A model generated the notes under the pieces. It did no database searches. It had not been told where the DNA came from and saw nothing but the letters and a program-made list of their open reading frames with translations. This document shows positions 1 to 11,189 of a stretch of DNA of 64,000 nucleotides, one piece after another. Origin of the DNA: Stigmatella erecta (GTDB lineage: Bacteria > Myxococcota > Myxococcia > Myxococcales > Myxococcaceae); NCBI RefSeq assembly GCF_900111745.1, contig NZ_FOIJ01000001.1, forward strand, positions 124,001-188,000, in the 5' to 3' direction. Position 1 is the stretch's first letter, and every line of letters starts with the position of its first letter. Position numbers and translations under genes: made by a program.

Positions 1-1181
1 CGCTGCTGCGCCATGTGGATCCACCGGCGCAGGGACTCCTTCTCCGGGAACAGCTCCAGCACCGCCTGGTCCGTGCGGCGGATGTCCGCCGGATCCCCCG
101 AGAGCGCCACCCAGCGGAAGGGCCCGAGCCCCTCGCAGAACATGGGGCGGATGTAGGCGGGCACGAAGCCGGGGAACTCGAAGGCGTTCTCCTTGCCGCC
201 GAGCTGCGCCTGGCCGCGCAGGTTGTTGCCGTAGTCGAACACGTGGCTGCCGGCGCGCTGGAAGTCCAGCATCGCCTGCACCTGCACGCCCATCGTCTCC
301 CGGGCCCGGCGCACGTACTCCTCGGGGTCGCGCCGGCGCAGCTCCGTGGCGGCCTCCAGCGACAGGTCCGCGGGGATGTAGCCGTTGAGCGGATCATGCG
401 CGCTCGTCTGGTCCGTCACCAGGTCCGGGGTGATGCCCCGGCGGTACAGCTCCCGGAACACCGAGGCCGCGTTGCCGATGACGGCGATGGAGCGGCCCTC
501 GCGCTTCTTCTGGGCCTCCTTCACCAGCGCCAGCGCCTCGTCGAGGCTCTGGGCCACCACGTCCAGGTAGCGCGTCTCCACGCGGCGCTGCGCGCGGTGC
601 GGATCGATCTCCACGCCCAGGAAGACGGCGTTGTTCATGGTGGCCGCCAGCGGCTGCGCGCCGCCCATGCCGCCCAGGCCGCCGGAGAGCACCAGGCGCC
701 CGGACAGGTCCGCCGAGCCGAAGTGCATGCGGCCCGCCTGCGCGAACGTCTCGTAGGTGCCCTGGAGGATGCCCTGCGTGCCGATGTAGATCCACGAGCC
801 GGCCGTCATCTGGCCGTACATCATCAGCCCCTTCTGCTCCAGCTCGTGGAAGTGCTCCCACGTGGCCCAGCGGCCCACGAGGTTGGAGTTGGCGATGAGC
901 ACGCGGGGCGCGTCCGGGTGGGTGCGCAGCACGCCCACGGGCTTGCCGGACTGGACCAGCAGCGTCTCCTCGTCGGTGAGCGACTGGAGGCTGGAGACGA
1001 TGCGGTCGAACGAAGGCCAGTCCCGCGCGGCCTTGCCGGTGCCTCCATAGACGACGAGATCCTCGGGGCGCTCGGCCACGTCGGGATCCAGGTTGTTCAT
1101 CAGCATCCGGAGCGCGGCTTCCTGGACCCAGCCCTTGCACGACAGGGTGTTTCCTACGGGGGCGCGGATGACACGGGACAT
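1..1181 (-). CDS. hutU: Urocanate hydratase, N-terminal 393 residues (3' end outside window)
   Basis: Urocanase converts urocanate to imidazolonepropionate, step two of histidine degradation, using tightly bound NAD+ as an electrophile. The reading frame starts at an ATG (reverse strand, 1181) and runs off the left edge without a stop; the family is about 550 residues, so roughly 160 are missing. Visible family hallmarks are [13 protein letters not shown] near residue 15, the NAD-binding [11 protein letters not shown] near residues 167-177, and the segment [13 protein letters not shown] near the edge, whose Cys corresponds to the known active-site cysteine. The rest of a hut operon would lie to the left. 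It is transcribed away from the receiver gene at 1333, so 1182-1332 should carry two promoters, but I saw no convincing -35/-10 pair there. Confidence 0.95.
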   Translation of the reverse strand, partial: MSRVIRAPVGNTLSCKGWVQEAALRMLMNNLDPDVAERPEDLVVYGGTGKAARDWPSFDRIVSSLQSLTDEETLLVQSGKPVGVLRTHPDAPRVLIANSNLVGRWATWEHFHELEQKGLMMYGQMTAGSWIYIGTQGILQGTYETFAQAGRMHFGSADLSGRLVLSGGLGGMGGAQPLAATMNNAVFLGVEIDPHRAQRRVETRYLDVVAQSLDEALALVKEAQKKREGRSIAVIGNAASVFRELYRRGITPDLVTDQTSAHDPLNGYIPADLSLEAATELRRRDPEEYVRRARETMGVQVQAMLDFQRAGSHVFDYGNNLRGQAQLGGKENAFEFPGFVPAYIRPMFCEGLGPFRWVALSGDPADIRRTDQAVLELFPEKESLRRWIHMAQQ

Positions 1182-1332
1182 TCAGGGACTCCGTCGATTC
1201 GTGAAACGGCAGATGGACCACTACCCAGATTATCCGAACCGGACACTCGCCCAGCGCGTCATTTGCCACGGATTGAACGCGGGGGGGGCCGCGTGCGTTA
1301 ATCCCGGATGCCTCAGCTGGGGGGGAAGGCAC

Positions 1333-1707
1333 ATGTTCACTCAAAAGAAGATTTTACTGGTTGATGATTCACCCACGGTGCTGCTGATGGAGCGGCTGCT
1401 CCTTCAGGGCGAGCCCTACGTCTTGCTGAGCGCCAGCAACGGCATGGAGGCGGTGAAGGCCGCGGCCGCGCAGCAGCCGGACCTCATCCTCATGGACGTG
1501 GTGATGCCGGGGATGGACGGCTTCGAGGTGTGCCGCCTCCTCCGCGCCGAGGAGGCCACGCGCGCCACGCCCATCATCCTGGTGACGACGAAGGCGAGCC
1601 TGGAGCACGTGGAGCGGGGCTACGAGAGCGGCTGCAACGACTACGTCACCAAGCCATTCAATGGGAATGAGCTGAGGGCGAAGATCGAAAACTTCCTGGG
1701 CCGATAG
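1333..1707 (+). CDS. Single-domain response regulator (CheY-like)
   Basis: A 124-residue stand-alone receiver domain that would be phosphorylated by a histidine kinase and pass the signal by protein contact, as it has no output domain. The acidic pocket is Asp11/Asp12, the phospho-acceptor is Asp55 in LILMDVVMPG, and the switch residues are Thr85 and Lys107 (YVTKPF). The ATG at 1333 follows a purine-rich GGGGGAAGG; the upstream in-frame sequence is not receiver-like. Its stop codon directly abuts the ATG of the GAF-CheD gene, so the two are almost certainly one transcript. The HPt protein two genes down is a likely phosphate donor or sink. No kinase or chemoreceptor is next to it. Confidence 0.9.
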   Translation: MFTQKKILLVDDSPTVLLMERLLLQGEPYVLLSASNGMEAVKAAAAQQPDLILMDVVMPGMDGFEVCRLLRAEEATRATPIILVTTKASLEHVERGYESGCNDYVTKPFNGNELRAKIENFLGR

Positions 1708-2709
1708 ATGACGTCCACCGCCACCCAGAAGCTTCCGCCCTTCCGTCCCCGGGCCGCCGCGGCGCTGCAGCGCCTGACGGCCAGCACCCAGCCGTCCCAG
1801 GTCCTGGAGGTGATGGGGGAGATCGTCTCCCAGCTCATCGGCTGTGAGGAGTATGTGCTGCTGGCATTGAACCCGGGCACCATGGCCTTCTCGCACGTCG
1901 TCTCCATGGGGCTGACGCGGGAGCACGTCCAGGGCCTGCTGCGGCTCCAGGGCATCCTGGGCCAGGTGGCGCGTGGGGGCGTGCCGCACTTCAGCGGCCG
2001 GACCAGCGCCGCCGGGGCGAGCGTGCACGAGGCGGGGCTCACCGCGTGCGTCCCCATCCGCCGGGGCGAGCGCATCTATGGAGTGCTCGCGCTCTTCCGG
2101 CTGCTGCCCCAGAAGTGGGGCCTGGAGGAGGAGGACATCGAGCTGCTGACGCTCTTCTCGGAGAACGGGGTGCAGGCCTTCGCGGGGGAGCCCACGGGGC
2201 TTCCGCCCGAGCGGGCTCCGGCACCGGCGCGGGCCGCCGCCCCGGCGGGCCTCCGCTCGCTCTACCTGCACCCGGGGGAGATCTTCGCCTCGAACACCCC
2301 CTCCGAGGTGACCACCGTGCTGGGCTCGTGCGTGGCGGTGTCGCTGTGGGACTCGCACCTGCGCCGGGGGGGCTTGAGCCACTTCCTGTTGCCCCGGGCG
2401 CCCCCGCTGCAGGCGCCGTCCATCCGCTATGGGGACCTGGCCATTCCCACGCTCGTGAACCAGCTGTCGCGCCTGGGCAGCAAGCCGCAGCACCTGCAGG
2501 CGGGGCTGTTCGGCGGGGCGGTGCTGGCGGGCGCGGCGCCCGAGACGGGGGCGAGCCTGGGCCAGCGCAACGCCCACCTGGCCCGGGCGCTCCTGAAGGA
2601 ACTGAACATTCCCCTCGTCGCCGAGGACGTGGGAGGCGCCTTCGGCCGCAAGTTACGCTTTCGCACCGGCGATGGGACGGTGTTGCTCAAGACGCTGAGG
2701 GGGGGCTGA
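1708..2709 (+). CDS. GAF domain fused to CheD-type receptor glutamine deamidase
   Basis: CheD deamidates glutamines on chemoreceptors and so tunes their signalling; B. subtilis CheD also pairs with CheC. The C-terminal half (about 185-325) is CheD: Thr202/203, Cys208 in VLGSC and His225 in GGLSHFLLP match the catalytic Thr, Cys and His of the family. CheD proteins are normally about 160-200 residues; here a GAF-like sensor module (about 15-155) precedes it, joined by an Ala/Pro-rich linker (165-180). The domain order suggests deamidase activity gated by a small ligand or protein bound to GAF; this is inference. ATG follows the TAG of the receiver gene with no gap, and its TGA overlaps the ATG of the HPt gene by one base. 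Confidence 0.88.
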   Translation: MTSTATQKLPPFRPRAAAALQRLTASTQPSQVLEVMGEIVSQLIGCEEYVLLALNPGTMAFSHVVSMGLTREHVQGLLRLQGILGQVARGGVPHFSGRTSAAGASVHEAGLTACVPIRRGERIYGVLALFRLLPQKWGLEEEDIELLTLFSENGVQAFAGEPTGLPPERAPAPARAAAPAGLRSLYLHPGEIFASNTPSEVTTVLGSCVAVSLWDSHLRRGGLSHFLLPRAPPLQAPSIRYGDLAIPTLVNQLSRLGSKPQHLQAGLFGGAVLAGAAPETGASLGQRNAHLARALLKELNIPLVAEDVGGAFGRKLRFRTGDGTVLLKTLRGG

Positions 2710-3173
2710 TGCAGCTCGACATGGAAGTGCTCCAAGAGGCGCTCCAGGGGACCTTCCGTGCCGAGGTCCGGGGGCTGCTTCAGGACATGGAACGCTCCTG
2801 TCGCGCGCTGGAGTGCCCGGGGGATGCCGAGGGGCTCAAGGGACTGTTCCGCGCCGTTCACACCCTTCAGGGCAACTGCCGGATGATGGGGTTCCTGGAG
2901 GCCTCGGAGCTGATGCACGCCGTGGAGCGGGTGCTGCACCTGTCCGTGGCGCGAGCCCTGCCGGAGGAGATCTCCGTGGCCGCGCTGCTGCTCCAGTCGG
3001 TGGAGGCGCTCCGCCTGCTGCTCGGAGAGCCGGGGGAAGGACAGGGAGGGGCCGAGGTGGAGCCCTCTGCCCTCCAGGAGCGGCTCCTGCGCCTGGCCCG
3101 GGCGGGGGTAGGGCTGGGCCGGCCGGACGAGGTGCTGGCGGCACCTCCGAGAGGGAGAGGTCCGATGAGATGA
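2709..3173 (+). CDS. HPt (histidine phosphotransfer) domain protein
   Basis: A 154-residue helical protein whose segment FRAVHTLQGNCRMMGF (His51) is the H-box of CheA P1/HPt domains, where the histidine carries the phosphoryl group. There is no dimerisation or ATPase domain, so it cannot autophosphorylate and must relay phosphate from elsewhere. The sequence after about residue 105 is a poorly conserved Gly/Leu/Arg-rich tail. The ATG overlaps the CheD TGA by one base. Together the three genes form a receiver, deamidase and phosphotransfer cassette, with the receptor and kinase presumably encoded elsewhere. Confidence 0.85.
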   Translation: MQLDMEVLQEALQGTFRAEVRGLLQDMERSCRALECPGDAEGLKGLFRAVHTLQGNCRMMGFLEASELMHAVERVLHLSVARALPEEISVAALLLQSVEALRLLLGEPGEGQGGAEVEPSALQERLLRLARAGVGLGRPDEVLAAPPRGRGPMR

Positions 3174-3210
3174 CCCAGGCCCGGTGCTAGGCTCGTCCCG
3201 AGGAGGTTCC

Positions 3211-5571
<2,361 letters not shown>

Positions 5572-5589
5572 GGGGTGCTGTGGCTCGCT

Positions 5590-5820
5590 CTAATCCTGGA
5601 GGTCTTGCAGGTCGGGCAGGTCGTCCGGATCAATCTTCAGCAGCACGCACAGCCGCGTCAGCGTGGAGACGCTGGGCAGCAGGCGGCCCCGCTCGATGCC
5701 CCCGTACGTCATCGGGTGCAGCTCGACGCGGGTGGCGATCTCCTCTTGGCTGAGCCCCGTCTTTTCGCGCGCCTCCCTCAGGGCGGCACCGAGGGCCAGG
5801 GCCCGTTGTCTCTGACTCAT
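5590..5820 (-). CDS. Small XRE-family HTH transcriptional regulator
   Basis: A 76-residue protein that is essentially one helix-turn-helix domain: LGAALREAREKTGLSQEEIA followed by the recognition-helix region MTYGGIERGR, then the usual LPSVSTLTRLCVLL helices. There is no effector or oligomerisation domain, so it may act as a phage-repressor-like dimer. The ATG at 5820 is preceded by a GGAG about 14 bases upstream, a weak site. It is divergent from the pseudokinase gene, with the palindromes at 5901-5930 between them, which suggests autoregulation and control of its neighbour. Some family members are antitoxins, but no toxin lies beside it. Confidence 0.85.
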   Translation of the reverse strand: MSQRQRALALGAALREAREKTGLSQEEIATRVELHPMTYGGIERGRLLPSVSTLTRLCVLLKIDPDDLPDLQDLQD

Positions 5821-5900
5821 GGGCGGCAGACTCCGTTGGAACCACAGCGTACGCCATCGCGCGCGCCGCGTCTTTCCACTCGATCTTTCTATCGGAGGCA

Positions 5901-5930
5901 ACTCTCGACGTAGAGTGGCCGTAAATTTAC
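5901..5930. promoter_or_regulatory. Candidate operator pair between XRE and pseudokinase genes
   Basis: Between two divergent genes lie an inverted repeat ACTCT-N6-AGAGT (5901-5916) and, five bases on, a perfect AT-rich 10-base palindrome GTAAATTTAC (5921-5930). Eight of those ten bases are A or T inside a strongly GC-rich genome, so it stands out. XRE regulators commonly bind short palindromes of this kind. Assignment to this regulator is inference. Confidence 0.35.
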
Positions 5931-5989
5931 CTTCAGGGTTGTCCTGCGGCAGCCCCGTGCCTCCCCAGAGGAAAAGAGGAGCCTTGTCC

Positions 5990-7153
5990 ATGCCGAGCCC
6001 GCCCCCGGGCCCCCCCCCGGCCTCCGGTCCGGTCCTGCTGCAGTCCGGGCACACGACCTACGAACTCATCCGTCCCCTGGAGAAGACCTGGCACGGGGAG
6101 CTGCTGCTGGCCCGGCGGCACTTCGATAAAACGTCCGGCGACTACGTCGTGCTCAAGCGCCTGAGCCGCGACTGCCGGGAGGAGGATTACCGGCGCCTCA
6201 TGGAGGAGGTGGCCGTCACCTCGCGCCTCCACCACCCCGGCATCGCCGGGCTGCACGACGTGCAGGGCACCACGGGCGATCCCTACCTCGTCCTGGAGCA
6301 CGTGGAGGGCCATCGGCTGGATTCCCTCCTGGAGCTCTCCGCCTTGACGGGCAGGGCCCTGTCGGAGGCCTTCGCCTGCTACCTGGGCGTCGAGGTGGCC
6401 GATGCGCTTCACCACGCCCATGAGCTCACCAGCGAGGAGGGCCGCTGGCTGCGGCTGGTCCACCGCAACGTGTCGCCCCTCACCCTGGTGGTGGGCCGCC
6501 GCGGCGAGGTGAAGCTCACCGACTTCGGCACCGTCTGGTCCACGCTGCCCGGGCGCCAGCCCACCGAGGACGACGTGCTGCCGGGCAACCTCGCCTACTC
6601 CTCGCCCGAGCTGACCCGCAAGGGGATGCTGGATGGGCGCACGGACCAGTTCTCGCTCGGGGCGGTGCTCTTCCACGTGCTCACCGGCAGGCCCCTGGTG
6701 GACGGCGCCGAGCGGCTCTCCCTGGAGATGCGTGAGCTGCGGCGGCGCATGGACGAGGCGCAGGCCCTGGGGCCCCGGGACCGGGCCGGCATGGTGCTCG
6801 CCGCGGATCTGAAGACGCAGCTGCGCACCCTCACCGAGGGGTTCGTCCAGCGCATCCGGGCGCTGAGCGCGCGCGACGTGGCGGAGGCCACGCGCATGTT
6901 GCCCACGGGCCTGCGCCCCCTGCTGCGCAAGTCCCTGGCCCCCCGGCGGAGCGACCGCTACGCCTCGTGCGCGGAGTTCGGCCACGAGCTGCGCATGCAC
7001 CTGTTCCGCCTGGGGCCCATGTACGGGCGGCCCGAGGCCGAGCGCGAGGTGGCCGCCCTGGTCCGCGCGGCCCCGCGCCTGCGCCCCCGGGGGCCCTTGC
7101 CCCGGCGCGTTGCCCCGCCGGAGAAGCGGCGCAAGCGGGATTCCTCCCCCTGA
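5990..7153 (+). CDS. Ser/Thr protein kinase-like protein, probable pseudokinase
   Basis: A 387-residue protein with a eukaryotic-like kinase fold. Retained: the beta-3 Lys56 in YVVLKRL, a helix-C Glu near 72, Asp178 in TDFGT, a SSPE substitute for APE and the F-helix Asp (DQFSLG). Altered: the glycine-rich loop is absent (about 25-35), the catalytic HRD is HRN (Asn160), and the metal-binding Asn of the catalytic loop is Thr165. Loss of both catalytic-loop residues predicts little or no phosphotransfer, with a scaffold or ATP-sensing role. The tail is basic and proline-rich and there is no transmembrane segment. ATG 5990 follows AGAGGA; a longer reading frame upstream lacks kinase sequence. 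Confidence 0.8.
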   Translation: MPSPPPGPPPASGPVLLQSGHTTYELIRPLEKTWHGELLLARRHFDKTSGDYVVLKRLSRDCREEDYRRLMEEVAVTSRLHHPGIAGLHDVQGTTGDPYLVLEHVEGHRLDSLLELSALTGRALSEAFACYLGVEVADALHHAHELTSEEGRWLRLVHRNVSPLTLVVGRRGEVKLTDFGTVWSTLPGRQPTEDDVLPGNLAYSSPELTRKGMLDGRTDQFSLGAVLFHVLTGRPLVDGAERLSLEMRELRRRMDEAQALGPRDRAGMVLAADLKTQLRTLTEGFVQRIRALSARDVAEATRMLPTGLRPLLRKSLAPRRSDRYASCAEFGHELRMHLFRLGPMYGRPEAEREVAALVRAAPRLRPRGPLPRRVAPPEKRRKRDSSP

Positions 7154-7228
7154 AGGAGGGGAGGGTGGTTGGCGGGGGGGCTGGCGCTGTGTTACGCCGA
7201 TCCGTCTCTCGAGTGACAGGAGCAGTGG

Positions 7229-7636
7229 ATGGATCGCCGTCAGATCCGCGTCGTCGGCGCGATGCTTCAGAACGAAGAAGGGCGCTACCTCATCACCCAG
7301 CGCCCCCCCAAGGCCTCGCTGCCCCTGCTCTGGGAGTTTCCCGGAGGCCGCGTGGAGGAGGGGGAGACGGATCCCGAGGCCCTGGCGCGGGAGATCCGGG
7401 AGGAGATGGGGGTCACCGTCGTGGTGCTCGAGCAGGCGATGCACACCCGCCACGAGTACCCGTCCTATGACATCGACTTCCGCGTCTTCCGCTGCAAGTT
7501 GAGCAACCCGGCGGCCCCCATCCAGCACCTGCGCGTGCATGACCACCGCTGGGTGTTGCTGGAGGAAATGTCCAACTACCGGTTCCCCGATGCGGATGCC
7601 CGGACCCTGGCGAAGCTGCTCGATCTGGACACCTGA
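7229..7636 (+). CDS. Nudix hydrolase, MutT-like (8-oxo-dGTP diphosphatase candidate)
   Basis: A 135-residue single-domain Nudix protein. The Nudix box runs from Gly40 to Val62 (GRVEEGETDPEALAREI, then REEMGV) and satisfies GX5EX7REUXEEXGU completely. The N-terminal VVGAMLQNEEGRYLITQRP and the downstream WEFPGG are typical of MutT-type nucleotide pool sanitisers, which cleave oxidised dGTP to the monophosphate and pyrophosphate. Substrate cannot be fixed from sequence. An AGGAG lies about eight bases before the ATG. The lipoprotein gene starts two bases after its stop, so they are probably co-transcribed. Confidence 0.88.
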   Translation: MDRRQIRVVGAMLQNEEGRYLITQRPPKASLPLLWEFPGGRVEEGETDPEALAREIREEMGVTVVVLEQAMHTRHEYPSYDIDFRVFRCKLSNPAAPIQHLRVHDHRWVLLEEMSNYRFPDADARTLAKLLDLDT

Positions 7637-7637
7637 G

Positions 7638-8570
7638 GTGGCCCGCGGGGTGGGCTGGCTGCTCGTGGGCCTCCTGGTGGCCTGCTCGAGCTCGAAGCCT
7701 CCCCCCGCGGCCTCCCCGGACGCGGGCGTGCCGCCCCAGGGCCCCCCTGCGGAAGGCCTGCCCGGCTGCCTCCTCTATGGAGAGCCCCAGCGCACGGGCG
7801 CGGTGCCCTCGGAACTCTCCGAGCTGTCAGGGCTCGCCGCCAGCACGCGCCACCCGGGCGCCTTCTGGGCCCACAACGACTCGGACAACGACTTCCGGCT
7901 CTACGCCATCGACGAGACAGGCCAGCGGCTGGCCACCCTCACGCTCACCGGGGCCACCCCGCGCGACATCGAGGATGTGGCCGTGGGGCCCTGTGAGCCT
8001 CGTCCCGGGGCGGCCTCTTGCATCTATCTGGGCGACATCGGCGACAACCTGCTGAGCCGGGAAGAGGTGCGCCTGCTCCGGTTGCCGGAGCCCGAGCAGC
8101 TGGCCGATGCCACCCTCTCCGTCGAGCCGCTGGCGTTCGTGTATCCGGATGGGCACCACAATGCCGAGGCGCTCATCATGAATGCGAGCACGGGACAGCT
8201 GGCCGTCATCACCAAGACCCCTGAATCGCTGGGCCACCTCTATACCCTGGAGGGGCTGGGGCCGGGGCAGACGGGCCGCGCCACCCGGCTCGGCACGTTC
8301 CAGGCCCCCGCGGAGATGGACCGGATGACCACGGGGGCGTCGCTGCACCCCTCCGGAGAGCGTTTACTGCTTCGCACTTACACGCGCGTGTGGGAGGTGC
8401 GGATGCCGCAGGCCCAGGGCCTCGGTGACTTCCTCGGGGGCCAGGTGGTGGCGGTGCCCGGCGCCAGTCAGGCCCAGGCCGAGGCCATCGCCTTCCTGGC
8501 CGATGGGAACGGCTACCTGCTGGGCTCGGAGTTCACGGGTCAACCGCTCTATCGCACTTCCTGCCGATGA
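7638..8570 (+). CDS. Predicted lipoprotein, beta-propeller-like
   Basis: A 310-residue protein starting at GTG 7638, just after the Nudix stop. The first 16 residues form a short signal peptide ending in the lipobox LLVAC, followed by a Ser/Pro/Ala-rich spacer, so it should be anchored to a membrane. The body has motifs such as SGLAASTRHPGAFWAHNDSD, the sequence RDIEDVAVG and YLGDIGDN, a pattern I associate with uncharacterised secreted propeller proteins, where the Asp/Asn residues probably bind metal. No catalytic residues can be named. The function is unknown. GTG 7650 is an alternative start that would shorten the signal peptide. Confidence 0.7.
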   Translation: MARGVGWLLVGLLVACSSSKPPPAASPDAGVPPQGPPAEGLPGCLLYGEPQRTGAVPSELSELSGLAASTRHPGAFWAHNDSDNDFRLYAIDETGQRLATLTLTGATPRDIEDVAVGPCEPRPGAASCIYLGDIGDNLLSREEVRLLRLPEPEQLADATLSVEPLAFVYPDGHHNAEALIMNASTGQLAVITKTPESLGHLYTLEGLGPGQTGRATRLGTFQAPAEMDRMTTGASLHPSGERLLLRTYTRVWEVRMPQAQGLGDFLGGQVVAVPGASQAQAEAIAFLADGNGYLLGSEFTGQPLYRTSCR

Positions 8571-8695
8571 CAGCCCGTTGACACGTTGACAGGCGGCACA
8601 CGGCGCTCGGGTTGACGGACCGGCGAAGGTGACCATCTTTGGCCCGCAGGTGTGATGCCTTGCCACATGGGCAAGGCCCCGGGGGAGGGGCGAGC

Positions 8696-10750
8696 GTGCC
8701 GACGATGAAGCAGGAACCAACACCTTCTGGAATGGGCAAAGGGCCCAAGAAGCCTGAGAAGCCGGCGTCAAACAGAGGATTCAAGCTCGGCTCTCCGCTG
8801 GGCTACATCCTGCTGCTGGTGCTGGGCTTCCTGCTGTTCCGCCAAGTTTTCCAGGACGCGGGTGTGCGCCGCGTCAGCTACAGCCAGTTCCGCCAAGCGG
8901 TGGAAAATGGACAGTTCACCCGGGTCTACGTGTCCCCCGAGTGGGTGAAGGGAAGCCTGAAGGACACCGCCGCCCCGCAGCCCGCGCAGCCGCAGGGCCA
9001 GGAGCGGGCGCTGCGGGGCGAGCTGCCCTCGCTGCCGTGGATGGCCTACCGGGTGCCCGGGGACGACAAGCTCGTGGATCTGCTCGAGCAGAAGGGCGTC
9101 CAGTACGAGGCGGTGCCCCAGTCGGGCTTCTCGGATGTGCTGTGGATCTGGCTCATCCCCATGGGCCTGGTGCTGCTCTTCTGGAGCTTCATGATGCGGC
9201 GGGTGGCCGGCGGCATGGGCCAGGGGCCGCAGAGCGTGATGAGCTTCGGCAAGACGCGCGCCAAGGTGCAGGCCGAGGCGGACACCGGCGTGGGCTTCAA
9301 GGACGTGGCCGGTGTGGACGAGGCCGTGGACGAGCTGCGCGAAATCGTCGAGTTCCTCAAGACGCCGGAGAAGTTCCGCCGCCTGGGAGGCCGCATCCCC
9401 AAGGGCGTGCTCCTGGTGGGCCCTCCGGGAACGGGCAAGACGCTGCTGGCGCGCGCCGTGGCGGGCGAGGCCGGGGTGCCCTTCTTCAACCTCTCGGGCT
9501 CCGAGTTCGTGGAGATGTTCGTGGGCGTAGGCGCCGCGCGGGTGAGGGATCTCTTCGCCCAGGCCACCGCCAAGGCGCCGTGCATCATCTTCATCGACGA
9601 GCTGGACGCCATCGGCAAGAGCCGCAACGCGGGCGTGGCCGGCGGCCATGACGAGCGCGAGCAGACGCTCAACCAGCTGCTGGCGGAGATGGACGGCTTC
9701 GATGGGCGCGCGGGGCTCATCATCCTGGCGGCCACCAACCGTCCGGAGATCCTCGACAGCGCGCTCATGCGGCCGGGCCGCTTCGATCGCCAGGTGCTGG
9801 TGGACCGGCCGGACAGGCGGGGCCGCGAGCGGGTGCTGGAGATCCACTCCCGCCAGGTGAAGCTCGGGCCCGACGTGGACCTCAAGGGGCTGGCGTCGCG
9901 CACCCCGGGGTTCGCGGGCGCGGACCTGGCCAACGTGGTGAACGAGGCGGCGCTCCTGGCGGCACGGCGCAACCGGGACGCGGTGACGCGGGCGGACTTC
10001 GAGGAGGCCATCGAGCGCGTGGTGGCGGGCCTGGAGAAGAAGAACCGCCGCATGAACGAGCGCGAGAAGGAGATCGTCGCGCACCATGAGGCCGGACACG
10101 CCGTGGTGGGCTGGATGCTGCCCCACGCGGAGCGGGTGACGAAGGTGTCCATCATCCCGCGCGGCCTGGCGGCGCTGGGCTACACCATGTCGATGCCGCT
10201 GGAGGACCGCTACCTCATGTCGCTGGAGGAGCTGCGCGACAAGATGGCGGGGATGATGGGCGGCCGTGCCGCGGAGGAGCTCTTCATCGGGGAGATCTCC
10301 ACCGGGGCCTCGAACGACATCAAGCAGGCCACGGAGATCGCCCGGGCCATGGTGCGGGACTACGGCATGAGCTCGCTGGGGCCGGTGGCGCTCGGCGCGG
10401 ACCATGGCCCCGGGTTCCTCCGCTCGGCGGGCATGCCCGAGTCGCGGACCTACTCCGAGCAGACGGCGCGCATGGTGGATGAAGAGGTGAACAAGCTGGT
10501 CAGCGAGGCGCTCGACCGGGCCCGCGAGGTGCTCTCCACCCACCGGGACAAGGTGCACGCCCTGGCGGCCCGGCTGCTGGCCACCGAGGTCATCGAAGAG
10601 GAGGCCATGGCCGTGTTCCTGGGGCCCAAGGTGGTGCCGGACCGGGGGCTGCTGCACCCGGAGGCGCGCCAGGTGGTCTCCGCGCACCCGACCGAGAACC
10701 AGGAGGGCACGCCGCCCACCCAGCACGCGCACGGCAAGCTCGACGTCTGA
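8696..10750 (+). CDS. ftsH: ATP-dependent zinc metalloprotease FtsH
   Basis: Membrane-anchored AAA+ protease that extracts and degrades misfolded membrane proteins and selected regulators. Two transmembrane helices (about 37-52 and 147-166) flank the periplasmic domain; Walker A GPPGTGKT is at 242-249, Walker [10 protein letters not shown] near 297-305, the arginine-finger region RPGRFDRQ follows, and the zinc site HEAGH is near 463-467. Length (684) is normal. I chose GTG 8696 because GGGGGAGGGG ends five bases upstream; ATG 8705 is the alternative. The gene is followed by a strong terminator at 10769. Myxobacteria often carry several ftsH copies, so this need not be the only one. Confidence 0.97.
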   Translation: MPTMKQEPTPSGMGKGPKKPEKPASNRGFKLGSPLGYILLLVLGFLLFRQVFQDAGVRRVSYSQFRQAVENGQFTRVYVSPEWVKGSLKDTAAPQPAQPQGQERALRGELPSLPWMAYRVPGDDKLVDLLEQKGVQYEAVPQSGFSDVLWIWLIPMGLVLLFWSFMMRRVAGGMGQGPQSVMSFGKTRAKVQAEADTGVGFKDVAGVDEAVDELREIVEFLKTPEKFRRLGGRIPKGVLLVGPPGTGKTLLARAVAGEAGVPFFNLSGSEFVEMFVGVGAARVRDLFAQATAKAPCIIFIDELDAIGKSRNAGVAGGHDEREQTLNQLLAEMDGFDGRAGLIILAATNRPEILDSALMRPGRFDRQVLVDRPDRRGRERVLEIHSRQVKLGPDVDLKGLASRTPGFAGADLANVVNEAALLAARRNRDAVTRADFEEAIERVVAGLEKKNRRMNEREKEIVAHHEAGHAVVGWMLPHAERVTKVSIIPRGLAALGYTMSMPLEDRYLMSLEELRDKMAGMMGGRAAEELFIGEISTGASNDIKQATEIARAMVRDYGMSSLGPVALGADHGPGFLRSAGMPESRTYSEQTARMVDEEVNKLVSEALDRAREVLSTHRDKVHALAARLLATEVIEEEAMAVFLGPKVVPDRGLLHPEARQVVSAHPTENQEGTPPTQHAHGKLDV

Positions 10751-10768
10751 TCGCTTGCTTGAGGACCA

Positions 10769-10806
10769 CGCAGGGGGCCTGTTGTCTGGGCCCCCTGCGG
10801 CATTTT
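10769..10806 (+). terminator. Intrinsic terminator of ftsH
   Basis: A perfect 11-base-pair stem (arms 10769-10779 and 10789-10799, CGCAGGGGGCC and its complement) with a nine-base loop, followed by CATTTT. It lies 18 bases after the ftsH stop and separates ftsH from the next gene. Confidence 0.85.
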
Positions 10807-10846
10807 CGGGGACGGATTACCTTGGAATGAAGAGGAGGTGGCTTCC

Positions 10847-11092
10847 GTGGAGAACAGAATTGGCAAGAGCTACATGGCCCGGAAAGCGCTGTTCGCCAAG
10901 GGGCTGAGGGATGGGCGGCTCACGGTGCAGGAAATCGAAGAGGCCCTGCCCTCGGGCACGCTCACCGCGGCGGAGCGTTGGCTGCTGTACTACTCGCTGC
11001 GCGCGGCGCAGGTGGAAATCATCGACGAGGTGACCGGGCAGGTGGACCACGGCTTCCTGCAGGAGCACGAGTCCGCGCCCTCCGAGCATTAG
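10847..11092 (+). CDS. Orphan sigma-70 region 1.1-like small protein
   Basis: An 81-residue protein resembling region 1.1 of primary sigma factors: the run GRLTVQEIEEALPSG followed by a helix and the ending QVEIIDE mirrors the pattern GYLTYAEVNDHLPE...IQVMEE of E. coli sigma-70. Region 1.1 normally blocks the DNA channel of RNA polymerase and masks sigma's DNA-binding surfaces. No other sigma region is present, so it could act in trans on polymerase or a sigma factor; that is inference. GTG 10847 is preferred because AGGAGGTGG ends five bases upstream; GTG 10838 would overlap the ribosome-binding site. It sits between ftsH and grpE, both heat-shock genes. Confidence 0.65.
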   Translation: MENRIGKSYMARKALFAKGLRDGRLTVQEIEEALPSGTLTAAERWLLYYSLRAAQVEIIDEVTGQVDHGFLQEHESAPSEH

Positions 11093-11105
11093 TGGGGGTC
11101 GCGCG

Positions 11106-11133
11106 TTGACAGGCCGGGGCTGCCGGTTAGGTT
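11106..11133 (+). promoter_or_regulatory. Predicted sigma-70-type promoter of grpE
   Basis: TTGACA at 11106-11111, a 16-base spacer, and TAGGTT at 11128-11133. This leaves a leader of about 50 bases before the grpE ATG. The same -10 hexamer occurs before the PilZ gene at 14071. Confidence 0.45.
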
Positions 11134-11189
11134 CGGCCTGTTCAGCGATGTAGGAATTCGACGACACCCATACTCGGCGCAGGTTCGAC

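Noticed and set aside
1182-1332. Promoters for hutU and the receiver gene
   Set aside because: No pair of hexamers with proper spacing stood out; TTGAAC near 1273 has a spacer of about 19 to TTAATC.
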